A stretch of 64,000 nucleotides of DNA from Microlunatus endophyticus (lineage in GTDB: Bacteria > Actinomycetota > Actinomycetes > Propionibacteriales > Propionibacteriaceae): assembly GCF_014646195.1 (NCBI RefSeq), contig NZ_BMMZ01000006.1:1-64000 (forward strand), given 5' to 3'. The notes under the pieces were generated by a model, which saw only the letters and a list, made by a program, of their open reading frames with translations, was not told the origin of the DNA and did no database searches. The position numbers and the translations under genes are program-made. This document shows, piece by piece, positions 49,697 through 59,760 of the stretch (within the stretch, counting starts at the first letter, position 1; each line of letters begins with the position of its first letter).

Positions 49697-51229
49697 ATGT
49701 CCGAAACGTCCAGCGCATCACCCGGCATGACACCAGCCGCTTCGTCGGAGGCCACGACCTCCGGCAGCGGGCTGAAACGCAATCTCAGCGTCTGGGAGGC
49801 GATCGGCGTCAGCTTGGCGCTGATGGCCCCGTCGATGGCTGCCAACATCAACCCGCAAGGTACGGCGTCGGTGCTCGGCCGTGCCGTCCCGCTGGCGTTC
49901 GCACTGGCCACCGTCGGGGTGCTGCTGATCGCGTACACCTTCGTCCGGCTCAGCCAGCGTTTCAGCCATTCCGGCAGTGTTTACGGCTTCGTGGGCGCCA
50001 CGCTCGGCCCGCGGGCCGGGATCATCGCCGGCTGGCTCAACGCCGGCACCTACATCTTCTTCGGCGTGGTCACCTCGATGGCAGCCGGCCGCTTCATCAA
50101 CGACCTGCTGTCCACCTCCGGCTTGTGGTCGGGCGCGCCGGACTGGATGGCCTACATTTTCTCCTGGGTGGTGCTGCTGATCGTCTGGTTCCTGGCCAGC
50201 AGGCAGGCCAAGGGCGGCACCCGAGTACTGCTGGTGGTCGAGACCGTCACCGTCGCGCTGATCCTGATCGTGACAGTGATCGTGCTGGTCAAGCTGCTGG
50301 GTGGTACGGCGCCGCATGGGCGGACGTTCACCCTGTCGGTCTTCAGCGTCGCCGGGCACGGCGCCTCGACTGTCTTCCTCGGCATCGTCTTCGGTTTCCT
50401 GTCCTTCGCCGGCTTCGAGGCTGCCGCCACCCTCGGTGAGGAGGCCCGCGAACCCAAGCGCGACATTCCGCGCGCGATCCTCGGTACGGCGATCTTCGGC
50501 GGCGTCTTCTTCGTCGTCGTCACGGCGGTCGAGGTGATGGCCTACGGCACCGATTCCGCCGGCATCCAGACCTTCATCAACTCCGGGTCGCTGATCGGTG
50601 ATCTTGCCTCCAACTGGGTGACACCGTGGCTGGGAACGATCATCACCATCGGTGCGACCTTCTCCGCGGCGGCCTGCTGCCTGGCCAGTACTGTCGGTGC
50701 GTCCCGGTTGATCTTCGCCCTGAGCCGCGACGGCCTCGGCCCCAAGCCGCTCGCCCAGGTCCATGATCGTCACGGCGTGCCCCATCGCGCCGTCGGCGCA
50801 TCGATCATCGTGATGTTCCTGATCGAGGTGATCGCGCTGCTGGTCTTCCGGTCGTCGTCGCTGAATCTCTTCATCAACAGCGGAACGTCCGGCACGCTGG
50901 TCCTGCTGATCGCCTACGGCCTGGCAACGCTCGGTTGCGTCCGGCTGCTGTTCTTCTCCGGTAAGCCGGCGCCCGGTGTGAAGCCGGTACGCCGCTGGGA
51001 GCTGGTGATCCCGATCCTGGCGATGGCGCTGCTGGTCTACACCCTGTTCCGCAATGTCGTGCCGCTGCCCAGCGGGGCCGCGCTGTGGGGCCCGGGACTG
51101 GCGACCGCCGTCCTGGTGATCGTGCTCGTCGTGGTGCTGGCCCGACCGGCGGCAGCCCGGCGAGCAGGCGAGTTGCTCACCCAGTCGGAGGGACTGCAGG
51201 CCGCCCGGCCGTCCACGAGCGATCAGTAG
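49697..51229 (+). CDS. APC superfamily amino acid/amine permease
   Basis: A 510-residue transporter with about twelve helices. The consensus GVSLALMAPSMAANINPQGT in helix 1 and FAGFEAAATLGEEAREPKRD after helix 6 are typical APC motifs. ATG at 49697 follows ACAGGAGC. As the third gene of the ligase operon it probably imports the amine or amino acid consumed by the pathway. The exact substrate cannot be read. Confidence 0.9.
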   Translation: MSETSSASPGMTPAASSEATTSGSGLKRNLSVWEAIGVSLALMAPSMAANINPQGTASVLGRAVPLAFALATVGVLLIAYTFVRLSQRFSHSGSVYGFVGATLGPRAGIIAGWLNAGTYIFFGVVTSMAAGRFINDLLSTSGLWSGAPDWMAYIFSWVVLLIVWFLASRQAKGGTRVLLVVETVTVALILIVTVIVLVKLLGGTAPHGRTFTLSVFSVAGHGASTVFLGIVFGFLSFAGFEAAATLGEEAREPKRDIPRAILGTAIFGGVFFVVVTAVEVMAYGTDSAGIQTFINSGSLIGDLASNWVTPWLGTIITIGATFSAAACCLASTVGASRLIFALSRDGLGPKPLAQVHDRHGVPHRAVGASIIVMFLIEVIALLVFRSSSLNLFINSGTSGTLVLLIAYGLATLGCVRLLFFSGKPAPGVKPVRRWELVIPILAMALLVYTLFRNVVPLPSGAALWGPGLATAVLVIVLVVVLARPAAARRAGELLTQSEGLQAARPSTSDQ

Positions 51230-51293
51230 TCCCGTCGTTGGAAGTTGTGCACGGTCCTTGCTCCACGTCAGCTCCGGCCCAGTCATCAGATCG

Positions 51294-52545
51294 TCATGAC
51301 GCCCTCGAGCTGCTGGCCGGCAACAGCCCGGCCAGCAGCCCGACGATGATCATCAGACCGGCCAGGATCGCAGCGGACACAGCGAAAGCAGCTCCCAGAC
51401 CATGATCGACAAGACCGAAGAAGACCACCCCGATGACGGCGACGCCGAGTGCCGAACCGACCTGCTGGACAGTCGCCTGGACACCCGCCGCCGAAGCGAC
51501 GTGCTCGGGGTCGGCGCCCGCGACGATCAAGGTCACCAGGGAATTGAGGCCAAATCCCTGACCCAGCCCGATCAGGAACAGCCCCGGCAACAGCGCGATG
51601 ATCGAGTCGCCGGTGCCGATTCCGGCCAGCGTCGCCGACAGGACGACGAAACCCGCAGCCAACACGATCGCGGCAGCCATCAGCACTCGGCGCCCGAACC
51701 GGTGGATCAGCCCGGGAGTTGGCAGCAAGGTGATCAAATAGCCGGCAGCGAGAATCCCGAACACCAAACCGGAAGCGACCGGGCCCAATCCCCTGCCCTG
51801 CTGCAGATACAGCGCCAGGATCAGGTAGAGCGACGCCTGGCTCGGCTGGTAGAGCAGCATCGCCACGAGGCCGATGCGGACATTGCGGGAGGCGAAGGCC
51901 ACCGGCTCGAACAACGGCGCACCCCGCGCGCGGCCAGTCGCCGCTGCTGCGCTACCGTGACCGCCAGCAATGCGGCCGCGCCGCCCAGGCTCAGCCAGGA
52001 CCAGAGCGGCCAGCCCTGCTCGCGTCCCTGGACCAGCGCCAGCATGATCGCACCGAGTGAGGCTCCCACCAGGACCAGACCCAGCAGGTCGATCGGGCGC
52101 CGTACGGCCGCCCGGGACTCGGGCACGATCCGCAACAGCGCCAGGGCCAGCACCGACAGCGGCAGATTGATCAGGAAGATCGCCCGCCAGCCGGAGCCGA
52201 ACAGATCGGCGTTGATCAACAACCCACCGATCAGCTGGCCGCAGATGGCAGCACCGCCCATCACCATCCCGTAGATGCCGAGGGCGCGGCGGCGGTCCGG
52301 GCCGGCGTACAGGCCACCAATGATCGCCAGCACCGTCGGCGACATCAGCGCACCGCCGACGCCCTGGACCAGCCGCGCAGTGATCAAGAACGCCGGACCG
52401 GCGGCCATCCCGCAACCCAGCGAGGCCAGCGCGAAGAGCGCGATGCCGGCCGCGAGCACCCGGCGACGCCCGACCCGATCGGCCAGCCGGCCACCGGCGA
52501 TCAGGAAGACCGCCATGGTCAGGCCGTAATTGACGATGAAGAAGT
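51294..52545 (-). pseudogene. MFS drug-exporter (DHA2-like) gene, truncated and frameshifted
   Basis: The readable N-terminal part begins DFFIVNYGLTMAVFLIAGGR and includes RLADRVGRRRVLAAG and RLVQGVGGALMSPTVLAIIG, the classic MFS motifs. About 60 residues including the start are missing. Near 51935 the frame breaks in a run of four G (five expected on the coding strand). The rest continues in another frame as GAPLFEPVAFASRNVRIGLV to the end. Both defects together make a functional transporter unlikely. Confidence 0.85.
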
Positions 52546-52549
52546 CCTG

Positions 52550-53371
52550 AGCATCAAGACGCTGCGGCACTATCACGACATCGGACTGCTCCGACCGGCC
52601 GAGATCGACCCTGACACCAGCTACCGCCGTTACGACACCGACCAGTTGCCAGAGGCCCAGGTGATCCTGCGGTTGCGTGGTTTCGGGATGCCGCTGGAGG
52701 AGGTGCGGCAGGTGTTGCAGGCGCCTGATGCCGCCACCAGGAACGCGGCCATGATCAGCCACCTGGAGCGGATGGAGTCGCGACTGGCCGAGACCCAGTC
52801 GGCCGTACGATCACTGCGACGACTGCTGGAGGCCGACGAAACACCGCTGGTGGTCGAGCACCGGCGGATACCCGAGACCTGGGCGATCGGGGTGATCAGC
52901 AGGTCCTCCCACCGGCTGAACGGCCCGCTGCTCCCCACGGCCCGGCGGCTGGTCGGCGATGCACTGGCCGAGACCGGGCTGCGGCGGACCGGCCCGGACG
53001 GCTCGCTCTACGACGCGGACTTCTTCACCGACGGTGGCTACGCCGAGTTGGGTGAGGTGGTCACCTCGAAGGTCGCCGTCTTCATCCCGGTCGAGCTGCC
53101 GGCAGGCGGCCGGTCGGTGGATCTGCCCACCGACCAAGCCGTCAACGAGCGGGTGATCCTGACCCGGGTGCCGGCGGCGGACCTGGCCGTGACCACCCAC
53201 CTCGGCAGTTGCTCGGAGCTGGATCGCAGTTATGCCAAGCTCGGCAGCTACGTCACCCAGCGGGCGATCGGCGTCGCCGGCCCGATCCGCGAATACCACC
53301 TCGATCCGGTCGACGCCCCGGATCCAGGATTGCGGACCGAGGTGGGCTGGCCGGTCTTCCCGCTGCAGTGA
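52550..53371 (+). pseudogene. MerR-family regulator lacking its N terminus
   Basis: The frame opens directly into SIKTLRHYHDIGLLRPAEID, the second half of a MerR helix-turn-helix, followed by YRRYDTDQLPEAQVILRLRG and a coiled dimerisation helix. A C-terminal GyrI-like effector domain (from about RRIPETWAIGVIS) completes the protein. The first dozen or so residues (the usual IGEFA segment) and a start codon are absent. It is back to back with the MFS pseudogene, whose 5' end is missing at the same point, so one deletion probably removed both starts and the shared promoter. Confidence 0.8.
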
Positions 53372-53413
53372 TACTGGAATCGCGCATCGACAAGCCCAGC
53401 GATCGTCGGAGGA

Positions 53414-56400
53414 TCACTGCTGACCGAGCAGGGAGCGTACAGCGCGCAGTCCGACCGACAGCCGGGCGAGATCGGGTTCGGACTCGCTGATCGCCGAGAT
53501 AGTCTCGATCTCCCGGGCCGCGGTGCCGATCGACGCCTGCCAGCGCTCGAAGAGCTCGTCCGGAGAGGTTGCGTCGTCGCCGAGGCCGAGCAACTCGGCG
53601 GTCAGCCGGGCCTGGACCGCGTGCAGATCGTCGCGCAATGCGGCCCGCGCCATCGTCTCCCAGCGATCATCGCGGGGCAGACCCGTGATCTTGTCCAGCA
53701 GCCGGTCCAGACCGAGCCGCTGCCCCAACGTGAAATGCACGTCCGCGACCCGGACCGGATCATGATCATCCCGGTTGGCCGTCTGGGTGATCGACAGCGC
53801 GGCGTACGCCTGCGGCAGCAACGCGATCGACCCGGCAAGCCCGGCGTCGACGCCGGCCAGTTCGGAACGGGTGCGGTTGCGGTCGTAGGCCTGCTCATCG
53901 CGTCCGGTCAACAGCTGCGGGAGCGCGTCGAGCACAGCATCGACTCCGGCTGAGAAGGTGTCAACGACCTCGCAGATCCGCAGTGATCCGCGACGGTTGA
54001 CCACCAGCCAACGAGTGGCGCGCTCGAGGAGCTTGCGCACCTCAAGCCGGAGCCTTGTCTGCTCGGCGGCGTCGACCTGGTGATCAAGTCGGCCGATCCG
54101 CTCCTCCAGGTCATCGGCGCGGAACAGGATCCGGGCCGCGACCTGGGCCCGCATCAGATCGGCGATCGTGGCCGGCGTCTCGCTGCTGAGTCGGTGGAAG
54201 CAGGTGATCCCGGCCTGGTTGACGAACCGGTTGACCGCGACCGTGGCGATGATCTCCCGGTGCAGGCGGTGGTTGTCCATCAGCCCCGCATACCGGCTCC
54301 GCAGCTGCTCGGGGAAGTAGTCGATCAGCAGGTGCCGCAGGTCCGGATCGTCGGGCAGATCGGTGTCCAGGACTTCACGGTCCAGGACGATCTTGGTGTA
54401 GGCGAGCAGGGTCGACAACTCCGGCGTCGTCAGGCCGCGCCGCTGCTTCCGGCGTTCGGCCAGTTCGGTTGTGCTGGGCAGGAACTCAAGCTCCCGGTCC
54501 AGCAGTCCCTGACCGGCCAGTCGCTGCATCCAGTCCTCGTGCACGCCGGCCATCGACGGCGCCTCGAATTCGCTGTTGGCCAGGGCCAGATTCTGCGCCT
54601 GGTTGTTAGCCAGCACCAGTTCGGCGACCTCGTCGGTCATCGCCGCCAGAAGTGCATCTCTGTCGGTGTCGGTCAGTCGGCCGGAGGCCACCTCGTCGGC
54701 GAGCAGGATCTTGATGTTGACCTCGTGATCGCTGGTGTCGACACCCGCCGAGTTGTCGATGAAGTCGGTGTTGATCTTGCCGCCGGCGGACGCGTACTCG
54801 ATCCGGCCGAGCTGGGTGAATCCGAGATTGCCGCCCTCCCCCACACATCGGGCCCGAAGATCAGCGCCGTTGACCCGCAGGTAGTCGTTCGCCTTGTCGC
54901 CGACGTCGGCGTGGCTCTCCCGGGTCGCCTTGACATAGGTGCCGACACCGCCGTTCCAGAGCAGGTCGACGGGGGCCTTCAGGATCGCGCTGATCAACTC
55001 CGCGGGTGACAACTTGCTGACATCCCCGGCCAGGTCCAGCACTTCCCGCATCTCGTCGGTGATCTTGATCGCCTTGAGGTGCCGGGCGAAGATCCCGCCG
55101 CCCGGCGACAGCAGGCTCTTGTCGTAGTCGTTCCAGCTCGACCGGGGCAGGTCGAAGATCCGCTTCCGCTCGTCCCAGCTGGCAGCGGGATCCGGGTGCG
55201 GGTCGATGAAGATGTGCCGATGGTCGAAGGCCGCGACCAGCTTGAGGTGTTTGCTGAGCAGCATTCCGTTGCCGAAGACATCGCCGCTCATGTCGCCGAT
55301 ACCGACCACGGTGACGTCCTGGCTCTGCACGTCCACACCGAGCTCACGGAAGTGCCGCCGGACCGATTCCCAGGCGCCCCGGGCGGTGATCCCCATCTTC
55401 TTGTGGTCATAGCCGGCCGAACCACCGGAGGCGAAGGCGTCACCGAGCCAGTAGCCGCGGTCGACCGCGACCTGGTTGGCGATGTCGGAGAAGGTCGCGG
55501 TCCCCTTGTCCGCTGCCACGACCAGATACGGATCCTCGTCGTCGTAGCTGATCACCCGGTCCGGGCGGACCACTTCCTGGGCAACGATGTTGTCGGTGAC
55601 GTCCAGCAGACTGCCGACGAAGATCTTGTAGCAGTCGATTCCCTCGGCCATCCAGGCGTCGCGGTCCGCACTCGGATCCGGCAATTGCTTGCAGTAGAAG
55701 CCGCCCTTGGCACCGACCGGGACGATCACGGTGTTCTTGACCATCTGCGCCTTGACCAGCCCGAGCACCTCGGTCCGGAAGTCTTCGGAGCGGTCCGACC
55801 AGCGCAGACCGCCGCGCGCCACCGGGCCGAAGCGCAGATGGACCCCCTCCACCCGCGGCGAATAGACGTAGATCTCGTACGCCGGCCTCGGCTCCGGCAG
55901 CCCGGGAATCTTGCGAGGCAGCAGTTTCAGCGCGATCGCCGGTCGGTGGGACTGGTAGAAGTTGGTCCGCACCACGGCGTTGATCACCGCCAGATACGAC
56001 CGGATGATCCGATCATGATCAAGACTGGCAACGTCGTCCAGGCCTGACCGGATCCTGGACAGGATCTCGTCGGCCCGCTTCTTCCTGGTCTCCTGGTCCT
56101 CGCCGGCCTCCGGATCGAAACGGGCTGCGAAGATCGCCACCAACTGCCGGCTGATCTCGGTGTTGTCGGCCAGCGCCGAGGCGATGAAGGTCTGGCTGTA
56201 ATTGCTGCCGCCCTGCCGGAGGTAACGGCCGATGGCCCGCAACAGGCTCACCTCCCGCCAGCCGAGATCGGCACCCATCACCAGTGCGTTGTACGGGTCC
56301 GCCTCGGCCAGCCCGGTGTAGGAGGCCCGGAACGCATCCATGAACGACGCCCGGGCGGCGCTGTTCCAGCGCTTCTCGACCCCGGTCCGCCCGCCGGGCA

Positions 56401-58351
56401 CCCGAAAGCCGAATTCGTACACATGGGCCGTCAGCGGGCTGCCGTCCGCAGCAGACCCGAACGGCAGTTCGTAGGGATGCTCGTCGACCACGTCGACGCC
56501 CAGCAGCGACAGGTGCGGCAGCACCCGGGACAGCGACAGCTCGGCTCTGGTGCGGAAGATCTTCAACCGCAGATCGGCCTGGTCGCCCTCGTCGTCGGGG
56601 CGGTAGAGCGCCAGGGCCAGGTCCTGGCCGGCATTCAGCGTGACACTCGCGCCAGTGCCCGGTCCCGAACCGCGCAGCAGACCGGCCAGTGCCTGCAGAT
56701 CGGCGAGTCCCTGCGCCGGGGTGAAGTCCTCCTTGTAGCCCTCCGGCAGCGTCCGTGCGATCCGGACCAACTGGTCGGCGCTCAGCCGTCCGGCCCCGCC
56801 CCGCTCGCCGATCAAGGCGGCGAAGTTGTCGTCCCAAGACCGGGCGGCGGCGGCCAGCCGTTGCTCCAGTTCCAGCACGTCGACGTCGCCGATGGTCTGT
56901 CCCGGCGGGGTCCGGACCACGAAATGCAGCCGCGCCAGGACCGATTCGGAGACCCGGGTCGTGTAATCGACCGAGCCGCCGCCGACGAAGTCGACCAGGA
57001 CCCGTTCCATCCGGTTGCGGACGGCGGTGGTGTAGCGGTCGCGGGGGAAGTACACCAGGCAGGACAGATAGCGGCCGTAGCCGTCCCTGCGGGCGAACAC
57101 CCGGACCTGCCGACGTTCCTTGAGCCGGCTGATCCGCTCGACGGTCGGCGCCAGTTCACCGACCGATGCCTGGAACAGCTCGTCCCGGGGATAACCGTTG
57201 AGCACGTCCAGGATCGCCTGGGCGCCGTGGCTGCCGGCGGCGTAGCCGGAGCGTTCGAGCACCGCTTCGGCCTTCTGCGCCAGAACCGGGATCCGGGTCA
57301 CGGAGTCGGTGTAGGCGGTCGAGGCGAAGAGGCCGAGGAAGCGCCGCTCGCCCACGACCCGGCCCTGGTCGTCGAAGCTTCGCAGCCCGATGTAGTCCAG
57401 GTAGCTGGGCCGGTGCACCCGGGCCTTGGCGTCGTCCTTGGTGATCACCAGCAGCTGCGGCGTGCCGGGACCCGGCAGCGGTACCGCGGCGAAGGATTCG
57501 GCGGCCGCCTGGTCGGCGCGCAGGATGCCGAGACCTGTACCGGGAACGGGGTCCATCGCGTACGGCGACTGTGAGCCGGGCTGCGCGCGTACGGAGAATT
57601 CGCGGTAGCCGAGGAAGGTGAAGTTGTCCTCGACCAGCCAGTCCAGGAGGACCCGGGCGGTGTCGACCTCCTCCGGCCGGGTGCCGGGCGCCGGCCGCAG
57701 CTGGGTGAAGGCACTGGCTGCCATCAGCCGCATCTTGTCCCAGTCGGCAACTGCTTCGCCGACGTTGCGCAACACCTCCCGCAAACCTGCCTCGAGCTCG
57801 GCGTCGGCGGTCTCGCCGGGCTCGACCGCGTCGGTCGGCGCCACCTCGACATGCATCCAGGACTCGCCGATGACCGACGGGTCGCCCGAAGCTTCGGCGA
57901 CGTGCAGCACCGACTGCAGCCGGCCGGTGACATCGCGGCGGACCAGATACTGCGGATGGAAGACCTCACGGATCGTCCAGCCCTGCCGCAACACCTCCAT
58001 CGTCACCGAGTCGACCAGGAACGGCTGGTCGTCGGTGACGATCTGGACGACGGTCGCGCCGTTGGCGCTCCAGCCGTCGGCCTGCCGGGACGGGGTGAAA
58101 ACCCGCACCTTCGCGGTCGCAGATGGACGCTGAGAGGCCAGCCGGAAGTGACTGGCGACGAGGCCGAGCAGGTCGGCGTCGGTGCGGATGTCCACGTCGT
58201 CGGCGTCGACGTGGCGGAAGTAGTGGCCCAGGAATTCCCGGACCTGGTCCGGATCCTGTCCGAACTCCCGGGCGATCGCCGCCCCCTGGGAGGCGACCTC
58301 CTTCAGTTTGGCGTGCTTGTGCCGCTCGATATCGGCTTCCCGTGTTCGCAA
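53414..58351 (-). CDS. gdh: NAD-specific glutamate dehydrogenase, large (180-kDa) class
   Basis: A 1645-residue enzyme converting glutamate to 2-oxoglutarate and ammonia with NAD. The N-terminal half holds the long regulatory region of the L-180 class with ACT-like domains (VVQIVTDDQPFLVDSVTMEV). The catalytic part has VPVGAKGGFYCKQLPDP with the substrate Lys and GIGDMSGDVFGNGML in the NAD-binding segment. The length is normal. Start is a TTG at 58351 (TTGCGAACACGG). Single-gene unit; convergent with the MerR remnant, 42 bases apart. Rv2476c is the mycobacterial counterpart. Confidence 0.95.
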   Translation of the reverse strand: MRTREADIERHKHAKLKEVASQGAAIAREFGQDPDQVREFLGHYFRHVDADDVDIRTDADLLGLVASHFRLASQRPSATAKVRVFTPSRQADGWSANGATVVQIVTDDQPFLVDSVTMEVLRQGWTIREVFHPQYLVRRDVTGRLQSVLHVAEASGDPSVIGESWMHVEVAPTDAVEPGETADAELEAGLREVLRNVGEAVADWDKMRLMAASAFTQLRPAPGTRPEEVDTARVLLDWLVEDNFTFLGYREFSVRAQPGSQSPYAMDPVPGTGLGILRADQAAAESFAAVPLPGPGTPQLLVITKDDAKARVHRPSYLDYIGLRSFDDQGRVVGERRFLGLFASTAYTDSVTRIPVLAQKAEAVLERSGYAAGSHGAQAILDVLNGYPRDELFQASVGELAPTVERISRLKERRQVRVFARRDGYGRYLSCLVYFPRDRYTTAVRNRMERVLVDFVGGGSVDYTTRVSESVLARLHFVVRTPPGQTIGDVDVLELEQRLAAAARSWDDNFAALIGERGGAGRLSADQLVRIARTLPEGYKEDFTPAQGLADLQALAGLLRGSGPGTGASVTLNAGQDLALALYRPDDEGDQADLRLKIFRTRAELSLSRVLPHLSLLGVDVVDEHPYELPFGSAADGSPLTAHVYEFGFRVPGGRTGVEKRWNSAARASFMDAFRASYTGLAEADPYNALVMGADLGWREVSLLRAIGRYLRQGGSNYSQTFIASALADNTEISRQLVAIFAARFDPEAGEDQETRKKRADEILSRIRSGLDDVASLDHDRIIRSYLAVINAVVRTNFYQSHRPAIALKLLPRKIPGLPEPRPAYEIYVYSPRVEGVHLRFGPVARGGLRWSDRSEDFRTEVLGLVKAQMVKNTVIVPVGAKGGFYCKQLPDPSADRDAWMAEGIDCYKIFVGSLLDVTDNIVAQEVVRPDRVISYDDEDPYLVVAADKGTATFSDIANQVAVDRGYWLGDAFASGGSAGYDHKKMGITARGAWESVRRHFRELGVDVQSQDVTVVGIGDMSGDVFGNGMLLSKHLKLVAAFDHRHIFIDPHPDPAASWDERKRIFDLPRSSWNDYDKSLLSPGGGIFARHLKAIKITDEMREVLDLAGDVSKLSPAELISAILKAPVDLLWNGGVGTYVKATRESHADVGDKANDYLRVNGADLRARCVGEGGNLGFTQLGRIEYASAGGKINTDFIDNSAGVDTSDHEVNIKILLADEVASGRLTDTDRDALLAAMTDEVAELVLANNQAQNLALANSEFEAPSMAGVHEDWMQRLAGQGLLDRELEFLPSTTELAERRKQRRGLTTPELSTLLAYTKIVLDREVLDTDLPDDPDLRHLLIDYFPEQLRSRYAGLMDNHRLHREIIATVAVNRFVNQAGITCFHRLSSETPATIADLMRAQVAARILFRADDLEERIGRLDHQVDAAEQTRLRLEVRKLLERATRWLVVNRRGSLRICEVVDTFSAGVDAVLDALPQLLTGRDEQAYDRNRTRSELAGVDAGLAGSIALLPQAYAALSITQTANRDDHDPVRVADVHFTLGQRLGLDRLLDKITGLPRDDRWETMARAALRDDLHAVQARLTAELLGLGDDATSPDELFERWQASIGTAAREIETISAISESEPDLARLSVGLRAVRSLLGQQ

Positions 58352-58488
58352 CCCGACCGTCCTGGTGTGTCCTCGGCGGCGTACGACCCCGTGCGCCGCT
58401 CATCGAGATTAGCCCCGGCGGGAGTGAATTCGCCGGTGTGACCGGTGATGGACGGCAGGTGTTTCCCTCGTACGTCATGATGTGGTTC

Positions 58489-58959
58489 ATGAATATCGAT
58501 ACCCGCGCCGAGTTCGCCGCAACTCCCGACAAGGTGTTCGCGATGCTGACCGACAAGTCCTTCCAGGAGCAGGTCTGCGAGCAGAGCCACGCGACGAACC
58601 ATGACGTGATCGTTGACGGCAACAACATCAAGACCAGTCGCGATCTGCCGGCTCCCGACGCGGCGCGGCCGTTCACAGGCGCCACCCTGACCGTGGTCGA
58701 GGACGTCACCTGGGCCGACGCCGGCGACGACGGCTCCCGGACCGCCACGGTGAACCTGCGGGTGCCCGGCCAGCCGGTGACATTCAACGGCCGGTACCAG
58801 CTCTCAGCCGGTGGTGCCGGCAGCACCCTCGCCTTCGCCGGAGAACTGAAGGTCAACGTCCCGTTGCTGGGCAAGAAGCTCGAGGAGGCAGCGGCTCCTG
58901 CGGTCCTCGCCGGTTTCGTCACCCAGGAGAAGGTGGGCGCCGACTGGCTGGCCGGCTGA
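58489..58959 (+). CDS. DUF2505 protein
   Basis: A 156-residue protein starting MNIDTRAEFAATPDKVFAML, the START/SRPBCC-like fold assigned to DUF2505 in actinobacteria. GRYQLSAGGAGSTLAFAGEL and VPLLGKKLEEAAAP are the later conserved blocks. The fold suggests lipid or hydrophobic ligand binding; no catalysis is implied. No clear ribosome-binding site is present. An ATG 12 bases upstream is an alternative. Confidence 0.82.
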   Translation: MNIDTRAEFAATPDKVFAMLTDKSFQEQVCEQSHATNHDVIVDGNNIKTSRDLPAPDAARPFTGATLTVVEDVTWADAGDDGSRTATVNLRVPGQPVTFNGRYQLSAGGAGSTLAFAGELKVNVPLLGKKLEEAAAPAVLAGFVTQEKVGADWLAG

Positions 58960-59426
58960 GCCGGTCGTCAGCGCCGTCCTGGTGGCGGCGGCCCTTCGTC
59001 ACGGCGGTCCTGCTCGGCGTCCTGCTGGCGCTGGCCGGGATCGCCGCGAAGGCGTACCACCTGCATCGCTTCCAGGATGCGGTCACCGCCGACGGAAGGA
59101 TCCTGAACCAGAATCTGACCTGTTTCCTGAAGGACACCGGCTACGAGCGGATCCGTGTCCGCTTTCCGGTGCCGGGCGGCGAGCACACGGCCTGGGTCAA
59201 GCGGCCTTGCTGGGTACGGCCGCCGGACTGGGGCTACGGGCGCGGCGCGATCTGGATCCAGTACGTTCCCACAAATCCCGACCGGCTGCGGATCCTCAGC
59301 GACACTTCCGACACCGAGGCGATCAAGGTCCTGGTCGCCGCGATGATCATCTGGGTGGCCGGCGCCTCCGGCATCCGGTTCCTGTTCCGCTGGGAGCCTC
59401 CGGAATCGTCCCCAGACACGAAATGA
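58956..59426 (+). CDS. Small two-helix membrane protein (DUF3592-like)
   Basis: An open frame giving 156 residues: a first helix (FVTAVLLGVLLALAGIAA), an outside segment with RVRFPVPGGEHTAWVKR and IQYVPTNPDRLRIL, and a second helix (VLVAAMIIWVAGASGI). The pattern recalls DUF3592 proteins. No ATG, GTG or TTG lies before the first helix; a CTG at 58956 overlaps the DUF2505 stop (CTGA). The first conventional start in frame (GTG at 59169) would lose the first helix. Coding potential is good; start and function are uncertain. Confidence 0.6.
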   Translation: MSRSSAPSWWRRPFVTAVLLGVLLALAGIAAKAYHLHRFQDAVTADGRILNQNLTCFLKDTGYERIRVRFPVPGGEHTAWVKRPCWVRPPDWGYGRGAIWIQYVPTNPDRLRILSDTSDTEAIKVLVAAMIIWVAGASGIRFLFRWEPPESSPDTK

Positions 59427-59760
59427 TGATGATCGCCTTGCGTCCTCGACGCGACAGCCGCAGCGGATCGATGGTGCTCTCGCCGGCGCCGGTTGTTATC
59501 GGAGATCAACTCCTACGCGCTCTGCCGGCCCAGCTCACCCTCCATCCGCACATCAGCGGGCATCGCTCCGGGCTGGTGGTCGCGGCCGGCCTGCGCGGAC
59601 CTGTTCGACCTTGCCACGCCAGGTCTCCTCCGACCACTGCCACGGCTGTTCTTCTTACTGTTCACGGAATTCTCCTGCTCATATCTCATCCAGCTCGGCA
59701 ACGTCGTACTGCTGGATCCGGTGATCTTGGTAGCTGATGATCAGCGGATCCGGGAACGGG
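59427..59760. other. Remnant-rich stretch without an intact gene
   Basis: On the minus strand short protein-like pieces appear in different frames. One is DPLIISYQDHRIQQYDVAEL, ending at a stop at about 59682. After an AGGAG and a GTG at about 59669 comes VNSKK, with WSEETWRGKVEQVRAGR in another frame, reminiscent of polysaccharide-deacetylase N termini. None forms a complete gene. With the Lrp remnant next door, this looks like decayed coding DNA. Confidence 0.4.
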
